A stretch of 64,000 nucleotides of DNA from Gluconacetobacter aggeris (GTDB taxonomy: Bacteria > Pseudomonadota > Alphaproteobacteria > Acetobacterales > Acetobacteraceae), in contig NZ_JABEQD010000007.1 in assembly GCF_014174395.1 (NCBI RefSeq), forward strand, positions 124,001 to 188,000. The letters run 5' to 3'. The notes beneath the pieces are model-generated. The model made no database searches, was not told the DNA's origin, and was given only the letters and a program-made list of their open reading frames with translations. Shown in pieces: positions 1 to 9,172 of the stretch. The first letter of the stretch is position 1. Each line of letters opens with the position of its first letter. The position numbers and the translations under genes are program-made.

Positions 1-938
1 AGCCCGAGATCATCCGCGCCGGTGGCGTAGACGATCACATCGGCATTCCTCGTCAGGACCTCGCATTCTGGCGCGTCGATCAGGACGACCACAGGTTCCG
101 CGATATGCGGCGCGAACTGCTGGACACCGGCTTTCATCGACCCCGCGAACTCCGGATTGATGACGACGAGCAGGACGCGACTTCCCGGATCGATCTGCGC
201 CAGTTTCATCCGCGTCTCCATCGACGGAATGAAGGTGATGACCGCCACGCCCAGTCCGGGCAACATACGCGCGACCTCGGTGCGGCGATGTGCAAATGTC
301 ACAGCCATCTGACACAAGTCAACACGCTGCCGTTCTGACGGATTCGTCTGCAACTGGGTGATGGTCGTCGGCAGAAACCGTACCTTCCCCTCGCTCAGCC
401 GCTCCATCTGCCGACAATAGGCAATTGTGGTCTGCATGAAATTGCCGACGACCATCACCGATGGCGGGGGCACACCCAGGCCGCCACCTTCCATCCGCGC
501 GCTGACCAGGCCCAGGACCTCGCTCGTGCTCAGCCCCAGCGCCCGGGCACGGGTGACCAACACATCGATCGCGGATTGGATCTCCGAGCCGCGCGCGCCT
601 CGGGCCGACCATCCGGCCATCAGGTCGGCAACGAACGTGCCTGCCCCGGTCCGTCCGCGCAGTACGCCGCCGCGCTTGAGTTCGGCATAGACCTGCCCCA
701 CCGTGACCGGGGAAATGCCCAGCCGCTCGGCCAGTTCGCGAACAGGCGGAAGCCGCTGGCCCGGCCTGATGACGCCGAGCCCGATCCCGTATTCGATCTG
801 TCCCTTGAGTTGCGTTCCGATCGGCAGGTCCAGAGTCCTGTCGATCCGAAAGAGGGTCACGTCCAGGCGCTCGCCCCCATCCTGTTCCACCACCTCCGGG
901 TTGGCGCTGTCCTGTCGAATGAGATCCTCCTCCTCCAT
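1..938 (-). CDS. GntR-family transcriptional regulator (partial, C-terminus cut by window edge)
   Basis: The minus strand is open from an ATG at 938 to the left edge (at least 312 codons) and runs off the window, so the C-terminus is missing. Residues about 25-90 form a GntR winged helix-turn-helix, with LPPVRELAERLGISPVTVG followed by a wing ending GAGTFVADL. The rest is an alpha/beta effector-like domain I cannot assign to a named subfamily. It lies divergent from the TonB receptor at 1166, across about 230 bp that must hold both promoters, so it probably controls the peptide-uptake genes 1166-6834 (inference). The start is weakly supported, with no clear Shine-Dalgarno sequence; ATG 938 is simply the first in-frame methionine. 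Confidence 0.8.
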   Translation of the reverse strand, partial: MEEEDLIRQDSANPEVVEQDGGERLDVTLFRIDRTLDLPIGTQLKGQIEYGIGLGVIRPGQRLPPVRELAERLGISPVTVGQVYAELKRGGVLRGRTGAGTFVADLMAGWSARGARGSEIQSAIDVLVTRARALGLSTSEVLGLVSARMEGGGLGVPPPSVMVVGNFMQTTIAYCRQMERLSEGKVRFLPTTITQLQTNPSERQRVDLCQMAVTFAHRRTEVARMLPGLGVAVITFIPSMETRMKLAQIDPGSRVLLVVINPEFAGSMKAGVQQFAPHIAEPVVVLIDAPECEVLTRNADVIVYATGADDLG

Positions 939-1165
939 CGCCGGACCTGTTCGACAACATTCGGGAACGGCGCAACGTGCCTGCTCATATTAGGACGGAA
1001 ACTTGTTACACACAAGGATGCTAAAATTCGCCAAATCGTCCATTTTGTATCATTGCAGAGTAACATTTTGTGTGCTTAATCCGATAACGGTTCGTTCCGG
1101 TCGATGAATGACCTGCCGGCGGACCCGACGACCCGACATGACGCAACGGAGACGCAGGCACGCAT

Positions 1166-3505
1166 ATGTTCACCAGAAAGATGAACCCCTTCGGCGCCGC
1201 AGCCTTCATGCTGCTGTCCTCGACCGCCCTGGCTGCGACACCGCAGAACGCCACGCCCCATCAGAAGCAGCATGCGAAACCGGAGCGTTCACATGCGGCA
1301 TCGAGCGCGAAGAACGAAAACGTCATGGTCACCGCGGCACTCCGGGCCGCCCACAGCGCCATCACAGACGTGTCCAGGAAGGACATGGAAAAATTCGTCG
1401 CAGGCACAAGCCCGCTCAAGATCCTCGGCAGCCTGACGGGCGCGAACTTCGTGTCCAACGATCCCCTTGGCCTCGATATCTATTCGAAATCGTTCTATGT
1501 GCGCGGCTTCAACCAGAGCCAGCTCGGCGCGACGCTCGACGGCATTCCGCTCGGGGACCAGTCTTACAACAAATATAACGGCCTCGACGTCAATTCGGCG
1601 ATCACACAGGACAATATCGCCCGGATGAATCTCAGCCAGGGCGGCGGCGACGTCACGCTTCCGTCGACCAGCGAACTGGGCGGCGCGATGGAATTCTATT
1701 CCGCCGATCCGGCCGACAAGGCAGGCGGCATGATCTCGCAGATGTTCGGCAGCTACAACAGCTATCGCACCTACATAAAGGGCGATACCGGCACCTTCAC
1801 GCCTTTCGGAACGAAGGCATATGTATCCTATATGCGGGTCGATGCCGATAAATGGAAAGGCTATGGTGACCAGTTCACCCAGCAGGTCAATGCCAAGATC
1901 GTCCAGCCCATCGGAAACAACAGCAGTATCAAGGCATTTTTCAACTGGAGCGATCTCGCCCAGTACGAATACCAGGACCTGTCCCTGGAGCTGCTGCACA
2001 AGGTAGGCCAGCGCCTGGACAACTACGCGCCCGACTACCGCACCGCCTACCTCGCCGCGCAGGGGATTTATCCCTCGTCCTTCGCCTCGCTGTCCGATCC
2101 CGCCGATGCCGCCTACTACAATGGCGGACAGGCCGAACGCGATTATCTGGGCGGCCTGACACTCGATTTCGACATGGGCCACCATATCCGCTGGAAGACG
2201 TTGTTCTACGGCCATGGCAGCCAGGAATACTCGACCTGGGCGAACCCCTATGTCGCATCGCCGACCGGCGCCCCGCTATCGTTCATGGTCATCCCCGAGC
2301 AGGTCCGGCGCCTGGGTTTCACGACCGAGATGACCCACACCTACGAAAACAACGTGCTGCGCACGGGCGTATGGTTCGAGAATAATTGTTACGATATCGG
2401 AAAATATTACTATTCCGAACCCGCCCTCGGGCAGGGCGCTCCGATCGGCGCAGTCGGCCCGTTCAGCACCTATGGCGGCCCGTTCGCCCAGGTCTGGGGC
2501 ATGGGCTTCAACACCAACACGGTCCAATACCACCTGACCGATACGTACCACATCCTGCCGGGCCTCGCGATCACCGGCGGTTTCAAGTCCCTCGTCGTCA
2601 CCACGGCCGGCGGTGCGAACGAAAATAACGTCTCCTACACCCATGTCGACCAGTTGCCGAACGGCAGCGTCACCTCATCGGCAGCGTTCCTGCCGCACGT
2701 CAATATCGACTGGCATTTCCTCAAAAACCACGAGCTTTATTTCGACGTGGCAGAGAACATGCGCGCCTTCACCTACGAAGGCTACCAGTCGGGTAGCGTG
2801 CCGTCCCTGTGGGGCGTCAAAAACCAGGCGGCATTCGATATCGCGCGCCGGACATTGCGTCCGGAACGCAACTGGACCTACGTCGTCGGCTATCATTATT
2901 ACGGCAAGGTCGTGTCGGCTTCCGTCGACGCCTACCGCTCGAACTTCACCAACCGCCTCGGGCTCATGGCCTCCGGCTCGCTGGTCAATCCGACCTCGAC
3001 CGTCGGCAATCTCGGCGGCGTAACCATGAACGGCGTGGATGCCGACGTCGTGATCCACCCGATCCGCCATCTCGCAATCGACAACAGCATCAGCTACAAT
3101 CGCTCGACATACGATAACAACATCACCTCGGCAGGCGTGCTCTATTATCTGCAGGGCAAGAAGGTTCCCGCCTACCCTCAGTTCATGTACAAAACGAGCC
3201 TGACCTACAGCTACGAGGGGCTCTCGGCTCATTTCGATGCAAGCTACATTTCACGCCGCTACCTCAGCTACACCAACGATACCAGCGTGCCGGGCTTCTG
3301 GATGACGAATGTCGGTGCGCGATACAGCTTCGGCCAGCAGAGCATCTTCCGCGACCTCTCGGTCTCGTTCGATGTCTACAACCTGCTGAACACACCCTAC
3401 ATCTCGACGGTGGGCGAGCAGGGCTTCCCGCTGGTGGGCGACCGCCAGTCCCTGCTGGCAGGCTCGCCCCGCCAGTTCTTCGGCTCCATCAGCGCCAGGT
3501 TCTGA
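1166..3505 (+). CDS. TonB-dependent outer-membrane receptor
   Basis: A 779-residue protein starts with a signal peptide (hydrophobic run AAAFMLLSSTALA, cleavage near residue 24). A plug domain follows at about residues 65-190 (YVRGFNQSQLGATLDG, then a GGAMEFYSAD stretch), then a long beta-barrel ending in the typical terminal phenylalanine (SISARF). Length and layout fit an energised outer-membrane importer. It is the first gene downstream of a divergent GntR regulator. A POT-type peptide transporter begins 1 bp after its stop, so the natural substrate is probably a peptide or peptide-like compound rather than an iron chelate (inference from context; no siderophore genes are nearby). Confidence 0.9.
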   Translation: MFTRKMNPFGAAAFMLLSSTALAATPQNATPHQKQHAKPERSHAASSAKNENVMVTAALRAAHSAITDVSRKDMEKFVAGTSPLKILGSLTGANFVSNDPLGLDIYSKSFYVRGFNQSQLGATLDGIPLGDQSYNKYNGLDVNSAITQDNIARMNLSQGGGDVTLPSTSELGGAMEFYSADPADKAGGMISQMFGSYNSYRTYIKGDTGTFTPFGTKAYVSYMRVDADKWKGYGDQFTQQVNAKIVQPIGNNSSIKAFFNWSDLAQYEYQDLSLELLHKVGQRLDNYAPDYRTAYLAAQGIYPSSFASLSDPADAAYYNGGQAERDYLGGLTLDFDMGHHIRWKTLFYGHGSQEYSTWANPYVASPTGAPLSFMVIPEQVRRLGFTTEMTHTYENNVLRTGVWFENNCYDIGKYYYSEPALGQGAPIGAVGPFSTYGGPFAQVWGMGFNTNTVQYHLTDTYHILPGLAITGGFKSLVVTTAGGANENNVSYTHVDQLPNGSVTSSAAFLPHVNIDWHFLKNHELYFDVAENMRAFTYEGYQSGSVPSLWGVKNQAAFDIARRTLRPERNWTYVVGYHYYGKVVSASVDAYRSNFTNRLGLMASGSLVNPTSTVGNLGGVTMNGVDADVVIHPIRHLAIDNSISYNRSTYDNNITSAGVLYYLQGKKVPAYPQFMYKTSLTYSYEGLSAHFDASYISRRYLSYTNDTSVPGFWMTNVGARYSFGQQSIFRDLSVSFDVYNLLNTPYISTVGEQGFPLVGDRQSLLAGSPRQFFGSISARF

Positions 3506-3506
3506 C

Positions 3507-4982
3507 ATGATGGAGCCCCGCCGACGCACCTTCCTGCGGATCGCCACGCTCGAATTGTGCGAACGGTTCGGCTTCTACGGCCTGCAGAGCGTCTCGGTCC
3601 TGTATTTCGTCAGGACCATGGGTCTGTCGGAACAGGGCGCCATCATGCTGTGGGGCGCATTCAGCGCCCTCATGTTCGGCGTGCCCGTTCTGGGCGGCTG
3701 GCTTGGCGACAGGATTCTGGGCGCCCGGCGGACGGTCGCCGTCGCGCTCGCACTGCTGGCCATCGGCTATACCGGCCTGGCCAGCGGCATGGGCGGCGCG
3801 ACCGGTGTCTCGCTGGTGCTGGCCGTCCTGGTCTGCGGCGGCGGCATCTTCAAGCCCAACATCACCAGCCTGCTGCGTCACGCCTTCAGCGGCGCCGACG
3901 ACCGGCTCGATATCGTTTTCACCATCTACTACATGTCCATCAATATCGGGGCGACAATCGCGGCCCTCGCCATTCCCTTCCTCGCCGTGCATATCGGCTG
4001 GCAGGCAAGCTTCGGTATCGCCGCCGCCGTGCTGTGGGCCGGTTTCGCGGTCTCGCTGACGCTGCCGGCCACGGCGCCCCCGCCGGCCGGCGCGCCGGAT
4101 CGCCGCCTGTGGCTGCTGCTCGGTGCCGGTATCGGCGCGGCCTTTACACTGCTTCACTATCCGGCGCTCGCGAGGGCCTGCATCTGGGTCGCGGCCGCCG
4201 CCATCCTGCTGATCTGGATCATGCTCTACCGGCGTTCGAAACCCGCCTGGCGCGCGGGCCTGAAACTATCCTTCGCCCTCCAGTCCGAAGCGATCCTGTT
4301 CTTCCTGTTCAACCAGCAGATCGCGACCTCACTGACCGGCTTCGCGCGCGACCACGTCGCGGCCACGATCCGCCTCGAGGGCATGGACTGGGCGCTGCAA
4401 CCCGGCCAGTTCCAGTCGCTGAACAATCTGTGGATCGTCGCGTTCGCCCCCTGCCTCGCCGCACTCTATTACCGCGCCGAACGGAAGGGGCGCCCGATTT
4501 CCGTCCCAATCCGCTTCCTGTCCGGCTTCGTACTGCTGACCGGCTCCTTCGTCCTGTGGCGCGCGGCAGCACTGGCTGGCGCGGCCGGGCCGGTCTCGCC
4601 CTGGTGGATGGTCGCGGGATATGCGCTGTTCTCATTGGGCGAACTGCTGATCGCAGCCCTCGGGCTCGCCGTCATCGCCCGCTACGCACCCCCCGACGGC
4701 GTCGGCCGCCTGATGGGGTGTTTCTCTGTCCTCGGCGGCCTTGCCAGCTATCTCGGCAGCCTCGTCGCCACCGATGCCACGCGCGGGCCGGCAGGAGGTC
4801 TCGGCGCGGCTTCCATCGCCGGATATGCCCATCTGTTCGGCAACCTGGCCGCGCTGGCTGCGCTCGTCGCCCTCGCTTCCGCCCTGTTCATCCCCTTCGC
4901 CCGCAAGATGGACGCACACTGGCGCCGCGCGCTTCCGCCACCGCCGGCCGCCAACGAACCAATCCTGGAAACCCTGCCATGA
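3507..4982 (+). CDS. POT/PTR-family proton-coupled oligopeptide transporter
   Basis: A 491-residue polytopic inner-membrane protein. The N-terminus carries the POT signature ExxERFxxYG (E16, E19-R20-F21, Y24-G25), and a second family motif, GGGIFKPN, occurs near residue 110. These residues mark proton-coupled di/tripeptide symporters. It starts 1 bp after the TonB receptor stop and overlaps the next gene by ATGA, so outer-membrane and inner-membrane uptake are probably co-transcribed and coupled in translation to the downstream hydrolases. Substrate is inferred to be a small peptide. MFS transporters of other classes are less likely because of the ERF motif. Confidence 0.88.
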   Translation: MMEPRRRTFLRIATLELCERFGFYGLQSVSVLYFVRTMGLSEQGAIMLWGAFSALMFGVPVLGGWLGDRILGARRTVAVALALLAIGYTGLASGMGGATGVSLVLAVLVCGGGIFKPNITSLLRHAFSGADDRLDIVFTIYYMSINIGATIAALAIPFLAVHIGWQASFGIAAAVLWAGFAVSLTLPATAPPPAGAPDRRLWLLLGAGIGAAFTLLHYPALARACIWVAAAAILLIWIMLYRRSKPAWRAGLKLSFALQSEAILFFLFNQQIATSLTGFARDHVAATIRLEGMDWALQPGQFQSLNNLWIVAFAPCLAALYYRAERKGRPISVPIRFLSGFVLLTGSFVLWRAAALAGAAGPVSPWWMVAGYALFSLGELLIAALGLAVIARYAPPDGVGRLMGCFSVLGGLASYLGSLVATDATRGPAGGLGAASIAGYAHLFGNLAALAALVALASALFIPFARKMDAHWRRALPPPPAANEPILETLP

Positions 4983-5896
4983 CGACGCCTCCCGACACCC
5001 CTCTCCCTCCCTGGCAATGGCCCGAGAGTCGCTGGCGCGCAGCCGTCGGACGCGCCAGGGCCGGGCGCTCGCTGCATCCCGCTGCCTGGCCGGACGGCGC
5101 ACGCTGCGCCTTCGCCATCTCGTTCGACGCCGACCACGACACGATCCCGCTGCGTGACGGCGATGAAAGCCCGATGCGGATCAGCCAGGGCCATTACGGC
5201 AACCGTCGCGGCGTGCCGCGTATCCGCGCGCTGCTGCAACGCCATGGCGTGCCCGCAACCTTCTTCTACCCTGCCGTGTCCGCTCTCCTCTATCCCGAGG
5301 AAGTGCGCGGCATCGTCGCCGACGGGCATGAAATCGGCATCCATTCGTGGATCCACGAGCGCAACACCCATCTGGACGCAGAAACCGAAAGGGACCTGAC
5401 CTCCCGCGCGCGGGACGTGCTACAGGATATCAGCCGCAAGCTGGTCGTCGGCATCCGCACGGCAAGCTGGGATTTCTCGCTCAACACGCTGTCCATCATC
5501 CGCGAGATGGGCCTGCTATACGACAGCAGCCTGATGGCCGACGATGATCCGTACGAACTGGTACAGGACGGGGGCCCCACCGGTATCGTCGAACTGCCGC
5601 CCGAATGGATCCGGGACGACGCCGTCTATTTCAATTTCGACCGCTTTTCGGCGCTCCGCCCCTACACGCCCCCGCGCGACGTACTGGATATCTTTCTGGC
5701 AGAATTTCAGGGCGCCCATGACGAAGGCGGGCTGTTTCTGCTGACGCTGCATCCGCATATCAGCGGCCATCGCAGCCGGATCGGCGTGATCGCCGCCCTG
5801 CTCGAAGCCGCCCGGCAGAAGGGGGATGTCTGGTTCGCCACACACGAGCAGGTCGCGGCCTGGTGCATGACCCACCCCCAGGGAGATACGCCATGA
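4979..5896 (+). CDS. Polysaccharide-deacetylase-fold (NodB/PuuE/imidase-like) hydrolase
   Basis: This 305-residue protein starts at the ATG overlapping the transporter stop (ATGA). It shows the metal-binding motifs of the NodB/CE4 fold: SFDADHD (D50, D52) and HEIGIHSWIH (H122 and H126). There is no signal peptide, so it should act in the cytoplasm, which argues against cell-wall deacetylation. Cytoplasmic members of this fold include PuuE allantoinase and imidases/cyclic-imide hydrolases, which open cyclic amides. With an isoaspartyl peptidase overlapping immediately downstream, a role in opening cyclic imides or imide-containing peptides (for example aspartimides) is attractive, but this is inference. 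A peptidoglycan-fragment deacetylase remains possible. Confidence 0.82.
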   Translation: MTTPPDTPLPPWQWPESRWRAAVGRARAGRSLHPAAWPDGARCAFAISFDADHDTIPLRDGDESPMRISQGHYGNRRGVPRIRALLQRHGVPATFFYPAVSALLYPEEVRGIVADGHEIGIHSWIHERNTHLDAETERDLTSRARDVLQDISRKLVVGIRTASWDFSLNTLSIIREMGLLYDSSLMADDDPYELVQDGGPTGIVELPPEWIRDDAVYFNFDRFSALRPYTPPRDVLDIFLAEFQGAHDEGGLFLLTLHPHISGHRSRIGVIAALLEAARQKGDVWFATHEQVAAWCMTHPQGDTP

Positions 5897-6834
5897 GCCC
5901 CGCGCCGACCCGCCGCCCCGTCATCGCCCTGCATGGCGGCTGCGGTGTCATGTCCCGTTCCCTTCTGTCCGAGGAGGAATGGGCCGACGCGCGAGCCGAC
6001 ATCCGCAAGGCGCTGGAAGCCGGATACGCGATCCTGTCCGAAGGCGGCCCTGCCGTCGCGGCCGTCGAAGCCTGCGTGATGGCCCTGGAGGATTCCCCGC
6101 ATTTCAACGCCGGGCATGGCGCCGCACTGAACGCCGCGGGAGGGCATGAACTGGACGCCTCGATCATGGACGGCGCGACCGCGCTGGCGGGTGCCGTCGC
6201 GGGCGCACGGGCCGTGCGCAACCCGGTGCGGTTGGCCCGACGGCTCATGGAACAGAATATCCCCATGATGCTGGCCGGCCCGGCAGCCGACGAATACGCC
6301 GCCGCCCATGGGCTGGAGACGATGCCGCAATCCTATTTCACCACCCCGCGTCGGGCAGAGGCGCTGCAGGCGATGCGCGCGCACGACCGGCTGGGCACCT
6401 TCGCCAGCGAGAGCGAGAAGCACGGCACGGTCGGCGCGGTGGCACTGGATTGCGACGGCAACCTCGCCGCTGCCACCTCCACCGGGGGCTTCACCAACAA
6501 GGCGGTGGGCCGCGTGGGCGACAGTGCCATCATCGGTGCCGGCACCTATGCGCGGAACGGCATCTGCGCGGTGTCCTGCACGGGACAGGGCGAACAGTTC
6601 ATCCGCCACGTGGTCGGCCACGAGATCGCTGCACGCGTGCGCTATGCCGGACACTCAGTCGGGGCGGCGATTCGCATGATCCTGGCGGAGTCCTTCACGC
6701 CGCAGGGGATCGGCGGCGGCGTCATCGCCATCGACCACGCCGGCACGGTCACGGCGGAATTCAACACAGAAGGCATGTTTCGCGGCTGGATCGACGCAAA
6801 CGGCGAACTCTTTGTCGCCACTCACAAGGACTGA
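5893..6834 (+). CDS. iaaA: Isoaspartyl peptidase / L-asparaginase (plant-type, Ntn-hydrolase)
   Basis: A 313-residue protein starting at ATG 5893, which overlaps the upstream stop (ATGA); the in-frame ATG at 5863 would overlap too far. It has the N-terminal ALHGGCGV motif, the NAGHGAALN loop, and the autoprocessing site KHGTVGAVA. T179 there would become the N-terminal catalytic threonine after self-cleavage into alpha and beta subunits. GVGVI-like GIGGGVIAID near the C-terminus also fits. The family cleaves beta-aspartyl dipeptides and asparagine. It is the last gene of the peptide-uptake operon and predicts that isoaspartyl peptides are the end substrate. Confidence 0.9.
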   Translation: MSPAPTRRPVIALHGGCGVMSRSLLSEEEWADARADIRKALEAGYAILSEGGPAVAAVEACVMALEDSPHFNAGHGAALNAAGGHELDASIMDGATALAGAVAGARAVRNPVRLARRLMEQNIPMMLAGPAADEYAAAHGLETMPQSYFTTPRRAEALQAMRAHDRLGTFASESEKHGTVGAVALDCDGNLAAATSTGGFTNKAVGRVGDSAIIGAGTYARNGICAVSCTGQGEQFIRHVVGHEIAARVRYAGHSVGAAIRMILAESFTPQGIGGGVIAIDHAGTVTAEFNTEGMFRGWIDANGELFVATHKD

Positions 6835-6868
6835 AACTCAAGCCCGATTGCCCGGAAACCGCTCCCGT

Positions 6869-6893
6869 CCCAATGCCGCCAGAAGGCATTGGG
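6869..6893. terminator. Hairpin downstream of the isoaspartyl peptidase gene
   Basis: A perfect 9-bp inverted repeat (CCCAATGCC ... GGCATTGGG) has a 7-base loop and lies 35 bp after the stop codon. There is no T-run, so it may be a weak or Rho-assisted terminator, or an mRNA-end stabiliser. Confidence 0.4.
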
Positions 6894-6939
6894 CGGCCCG
6901 CCGCTACCCGGCCAGACGGCCAACTGAGAAATGCGGTCT

Positions 6940-7032
6940 GATGAGCAAGAGTGCCGCATAGGGCCACGCCGTCACATGCTTCCGGGCGCCGAAGCGCAGA
7001 AAACGCACGTCGGATCGCCACCAACCGGAATG
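6940..7032 (+). repeat. Dispersed intergenic repeat, copy 1 (diverged)
   Basis: The stretch contains GAGCAAGAGTGCCGC and, further on, GAAGCGCAGAAAACGC followed by GTCGGATCGCCACC. The same blocks in the same order recur at 31696-31855 (inverted), 39727-39882 and 61150-61203. All copies sit between genes. It is non-coding; apparent reading frames here are artefacts of the repeat. Confidence 0.6.
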
Positions 7033-7044
7033 TATCAGCAAGTC

Positions 7045-7118
7045 TGGAGCGGGTGAAGGGAATCGAACCCTCGTATGCAGCTTGGGAAGCTGCCGTTCTA
7101 CCATTGAACTACACCCGC
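7045..7118 (-). tRNA. tRNA-Gly (anticodon CCC)
   Basis: The reverse strand folds into a standard cloverleaf. The acceptor stem is GCGGGTG/CACCCGC with discriminator T and an encoded CCA. The anticodon stem is GCAGC/GCTGC around loop TTCCCAA (anticodon CCC), and the T-arm loop is GTTCGATTC. Total length is 74 nt including CCA. It is a single tRNA with no neighbours transcribed with it. Confidence 0.95.
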
Positions 7119-7245
7119 GTCGCGGCTAGCCCTATACCGCACCGGCCGGCCCGATGCAATCCACCCCCACCCGCCCCACATGGTTGACGAGCAGCCCCGC
7201 GATCCGCAATAACCCTGACGTCCAATGGCCCCAGGGGGCTGCGGG

Positions 7246-7305
7246 GCCCTCGTGATTTGGATCGGCCGGCTTGCGACGAGGTTAAACAGACGCGCTAAAG
7301 AGGCC
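7246..7305 (+). promoter_or_regulatory. SAM-II (metA-type) riboswitch
   Basis: The layout matches the SAM-II aptamer. The P1 stem CCTCG (7248-7252) pairs with CGAGG (7277-7281). The enclosed loop reads TGATTTGG then GCCGGCTTGC, a TTAAACA linker follows, and the conserved 3' segment is GCTAAAGAGGCC (7294-7305), whose GGCC can pair back into the loop as the pseudoknot. SAM-II elements precede methionine-biosynthesis genes in alphaproteobacteria and switch off expression when S-adenosylmethionine is abundant. The next gene on this strand is metZ. Unusually, about 137 bases separate the element from the metZ ATG. Confidence 0.88.
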
Positions 7306-7442
7306 TGACACCGCCAGACTCCGCGGGCGTCACGGTTTCCACGGTCGGATTTCCGCGCCAGGACGCGGGGGCCACGGAGCCGGTTCGCCACCCGGATGCT
7401 CCCAGCCTCGGCCTCCTGACGGTTTTGTTCCGGGAACTGACG

Positions 7443-8642
7443 ATGAGCAACGACTCCACCTCCGCCTACCGCCCCGCCACCCGCCTGCTCCATGCGGGCA
7501 TCGAGCGCACGCCCTTCGGCGAGACGAGCGAAGCGATGTTCCTCACCTCCGGCTTCGTCTACGACAATGCCGAACAGGCCGAGGCCACCTTCACCGGCGA
7601 CGTGGTCCATTATCAGTACAGCCGTTTCGGCAACCCCACCGTCGCGGCGCTGGAATCCCGCCTGGCGGACTTGGAAGGGGCCGAGGCCTGTATCGCGACC
7701 TCCACGGGCATGGGCGCCGTTTCCTCGGCCCTCCTGTCGCACGTCAAGGCCGGCGACCGGGTCGTGGCATCGCGCGCATTGTTCGGGTCCTGCCACTGGA
7801 TCGTCGCCAACCTGCTGCCCCGCTACGGTGTCGAGACCGAATTCGTCGACGGGCGCGACCTGGACGCCTGGGCCGCCGCCCTCTCCCGCCCCACGGCGGC
7901 GGTGCTGCTGGAAAGCCCGTCGAACCCGATGCTCGAGATCCTGGATATCGCCGCGATCTCCGAACTGGCGCACAAGGCCGGCGCGCTGGTGGTGGTCGAT
8001 AACGTCTTCGCCACCCCGCTGTACCAGAAGCCGCTGGAACTGGGTGCCGACGTGGTCGTCTACTCCTGCACCAAGCATATCGACGGCCAGGGCCGCGTGC
8101 TGGGCGGCGCGGTGCTGGGCCGCCGCGACTGGATCACCGACACGCTGCAACCCTTCACCCGCAATACCGGCAACGCCCTGTCGCCCTTCAATGCGTGGGT
8201 GATGCTGAAGGGGCTGGAAACACTGTCGCTGCGCGTGCGCGCAATGACCGAAAACGCCGCCGCCGTCGCCGACCATCTGGCCGCCGCCGATTGCGTGACC
8301 CGCGTCTTCTACCCCGGCCGCACCGACCATCCGCAATACGAGCTGGCCAAACGCCAGATGAGCGACGCCTCCACCCTGGTGGCGTTCGAGGTCGCAGGCG
8401 GCAAGGAGGGTGCGTTCGCCTTCATGAACGCGCTGCGGCTGATCGCGATCTCCAACAATCTGGGCGACGCACGCTCCATGGTCACCCATCCGGCCACCAC
8501 CACGCACATGAAGATCGGCGCCGAGGAACGGGCCCGCCTGGGCATCAGCGACGGCGCGATCCGCTTCTCGGTCGGGCTGGAAGATATCGCCGATCTGAAA
8601 GACGATCTGGATCGCGGCCTCGCGGCCCTGCGGTCGCGCTGA
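7443..8642 (+). CDS. metZ: O-succinylhomoserine sulfhydrylase
   Basis: A 399-residue PLP enzyme of the Cys/Met-metabolism family that makes homocysteine from O-succinylhomoserine and sulfide. Visible family features are the N-terminal ATRLLHAG, the cofactor loop TSTGMGAVSS, and the PLP lysine K211 in YSCTKHIDGQG. The HIDGQGRVLGG form is typical of MetZ rather than cystathionine gamma-synthase. The upstream SAM-II riboswitch confirms the methionine role. ATG 7443 is preferred over an in-frame TTG at 7425; neither has a strong Shine-Dalgarno sequence, and the frame stays open back into the riboswitch. apaG follows 18 bp downstream. Confidence 0.93.
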   Translation: MSNDSTSAYRPATRLLHAGIERTPFGETSEAMFLTSGFVYDNAEQAEATFTGDVVHYQYSRFGNPTVAALESRLADLEGAEACIATSTGMGAVSSALLSHVKAGDRVVASRALFGSCHWIVANLLPRYGVETEFVDGRDLDAWAAALSRPTAAVLLESPSNPMLEILDIAAISELAHKAGALVVVDNVFATPLYQKPLELGADVVVYSCTKHIDGQGRVLGGAVLGRRDWITDTLQPFTRNTGNALSPFNAWVMLKGLETLSLRVRAMTENAAAVADHLAAADCVTRVFYPGRTDHPQYELAKRQMSDASTLVAFEVAGGKEGAFAFMNALRLIAISNNLGDARSMVTHPATTTHMKIGAEERARLGISDGAIRFSVGLEDIADLKDDLDRGLAALRSR

Positions 8643-8660
8643 GCCGACAGGGACCACGCC

Positions 8661-9137
8661 ATGGCCATTGACAGACCGCCGCCGCCGGGAATGCCCCCCG
8701 ACCCGGACGCCGCTCTGGCGGAGGCCATGGACGGCGCCCCCTGCTACGAGGCGACCACGGAATCGATCCGCGTGACCGTGCAGACCTTCTGGCTGGACGA
8801 CCAGTCCATGCCGGAAGAACACCGCTTTGCCTGGGCCTACCGCATCCGGATCGAGAATCTGGGCCGCGAGACGGTCCAGCTCCTGCGCCGGACGTGGGAG
8901 ATCATGGATGCCATCGGGCGGGTCGAACATGTCCACGGCGACGGCGTGGTGGGCGAACAGCCGGTGCTGGAGCCCGGCCAGGTCTTCGAATACACATCGG
9001 GCACCGGGTTGCAGACACCGACCGGCTTCATGCGCGGCCTCTATCATATGATCGATGCCCGCTCGCACCGGCCGTTCGACGTCCAGGTCCCGCCCTTCAG
9101 CCTGGATTGTCCCTACCACCCCGCCATCATCCATTAG
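8661..9137 (+). CDS. apaG: ApaG-family protein
   Basis: A 158-residue protein with an ApaG fibronectin-III-like domain from about residue 30 onward: [27 protein letters not shown], then [20 protein letters not shown]. The family is usually about 125-130 residues. The extra N-terminal 25-30 residues (proline-rich start) could be real or could indicate a later start. Molecular function is not firmly known; ApaG has been linked to Co2+ resistance and Ap4A levels in enterobacteria. Here it is the middle gene of metZ-apaG-folE, with short gaps that suggest co-transcription. Confidence 0.9.
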   Translation: MAIDRPPPPGMPPDPDAALAEAMDGAPCYEATTESIRVTVQTFWLDDQSMPEEHRFAWAYRIRIENLGRETVQLLRRTWEIMDAIGRVEHVHGDGVVGEQPVLEPGQVFEYTSGTGLQTPTGFMRGLYHMIDARSHRPFDVQVPPFSLDCPYHPAIIH

Positions 9138-9172
9138 CCCATCGCGCACGCTCTTCCCCGAAGACAGGATTC

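Noticed and set aside
427-1079. Long open frames on the plus strand opposite the GntR gene
   Set aside because: They give no recognisable protein; the minus strand carries a clear GntR helix-turn-helix across the same bases.
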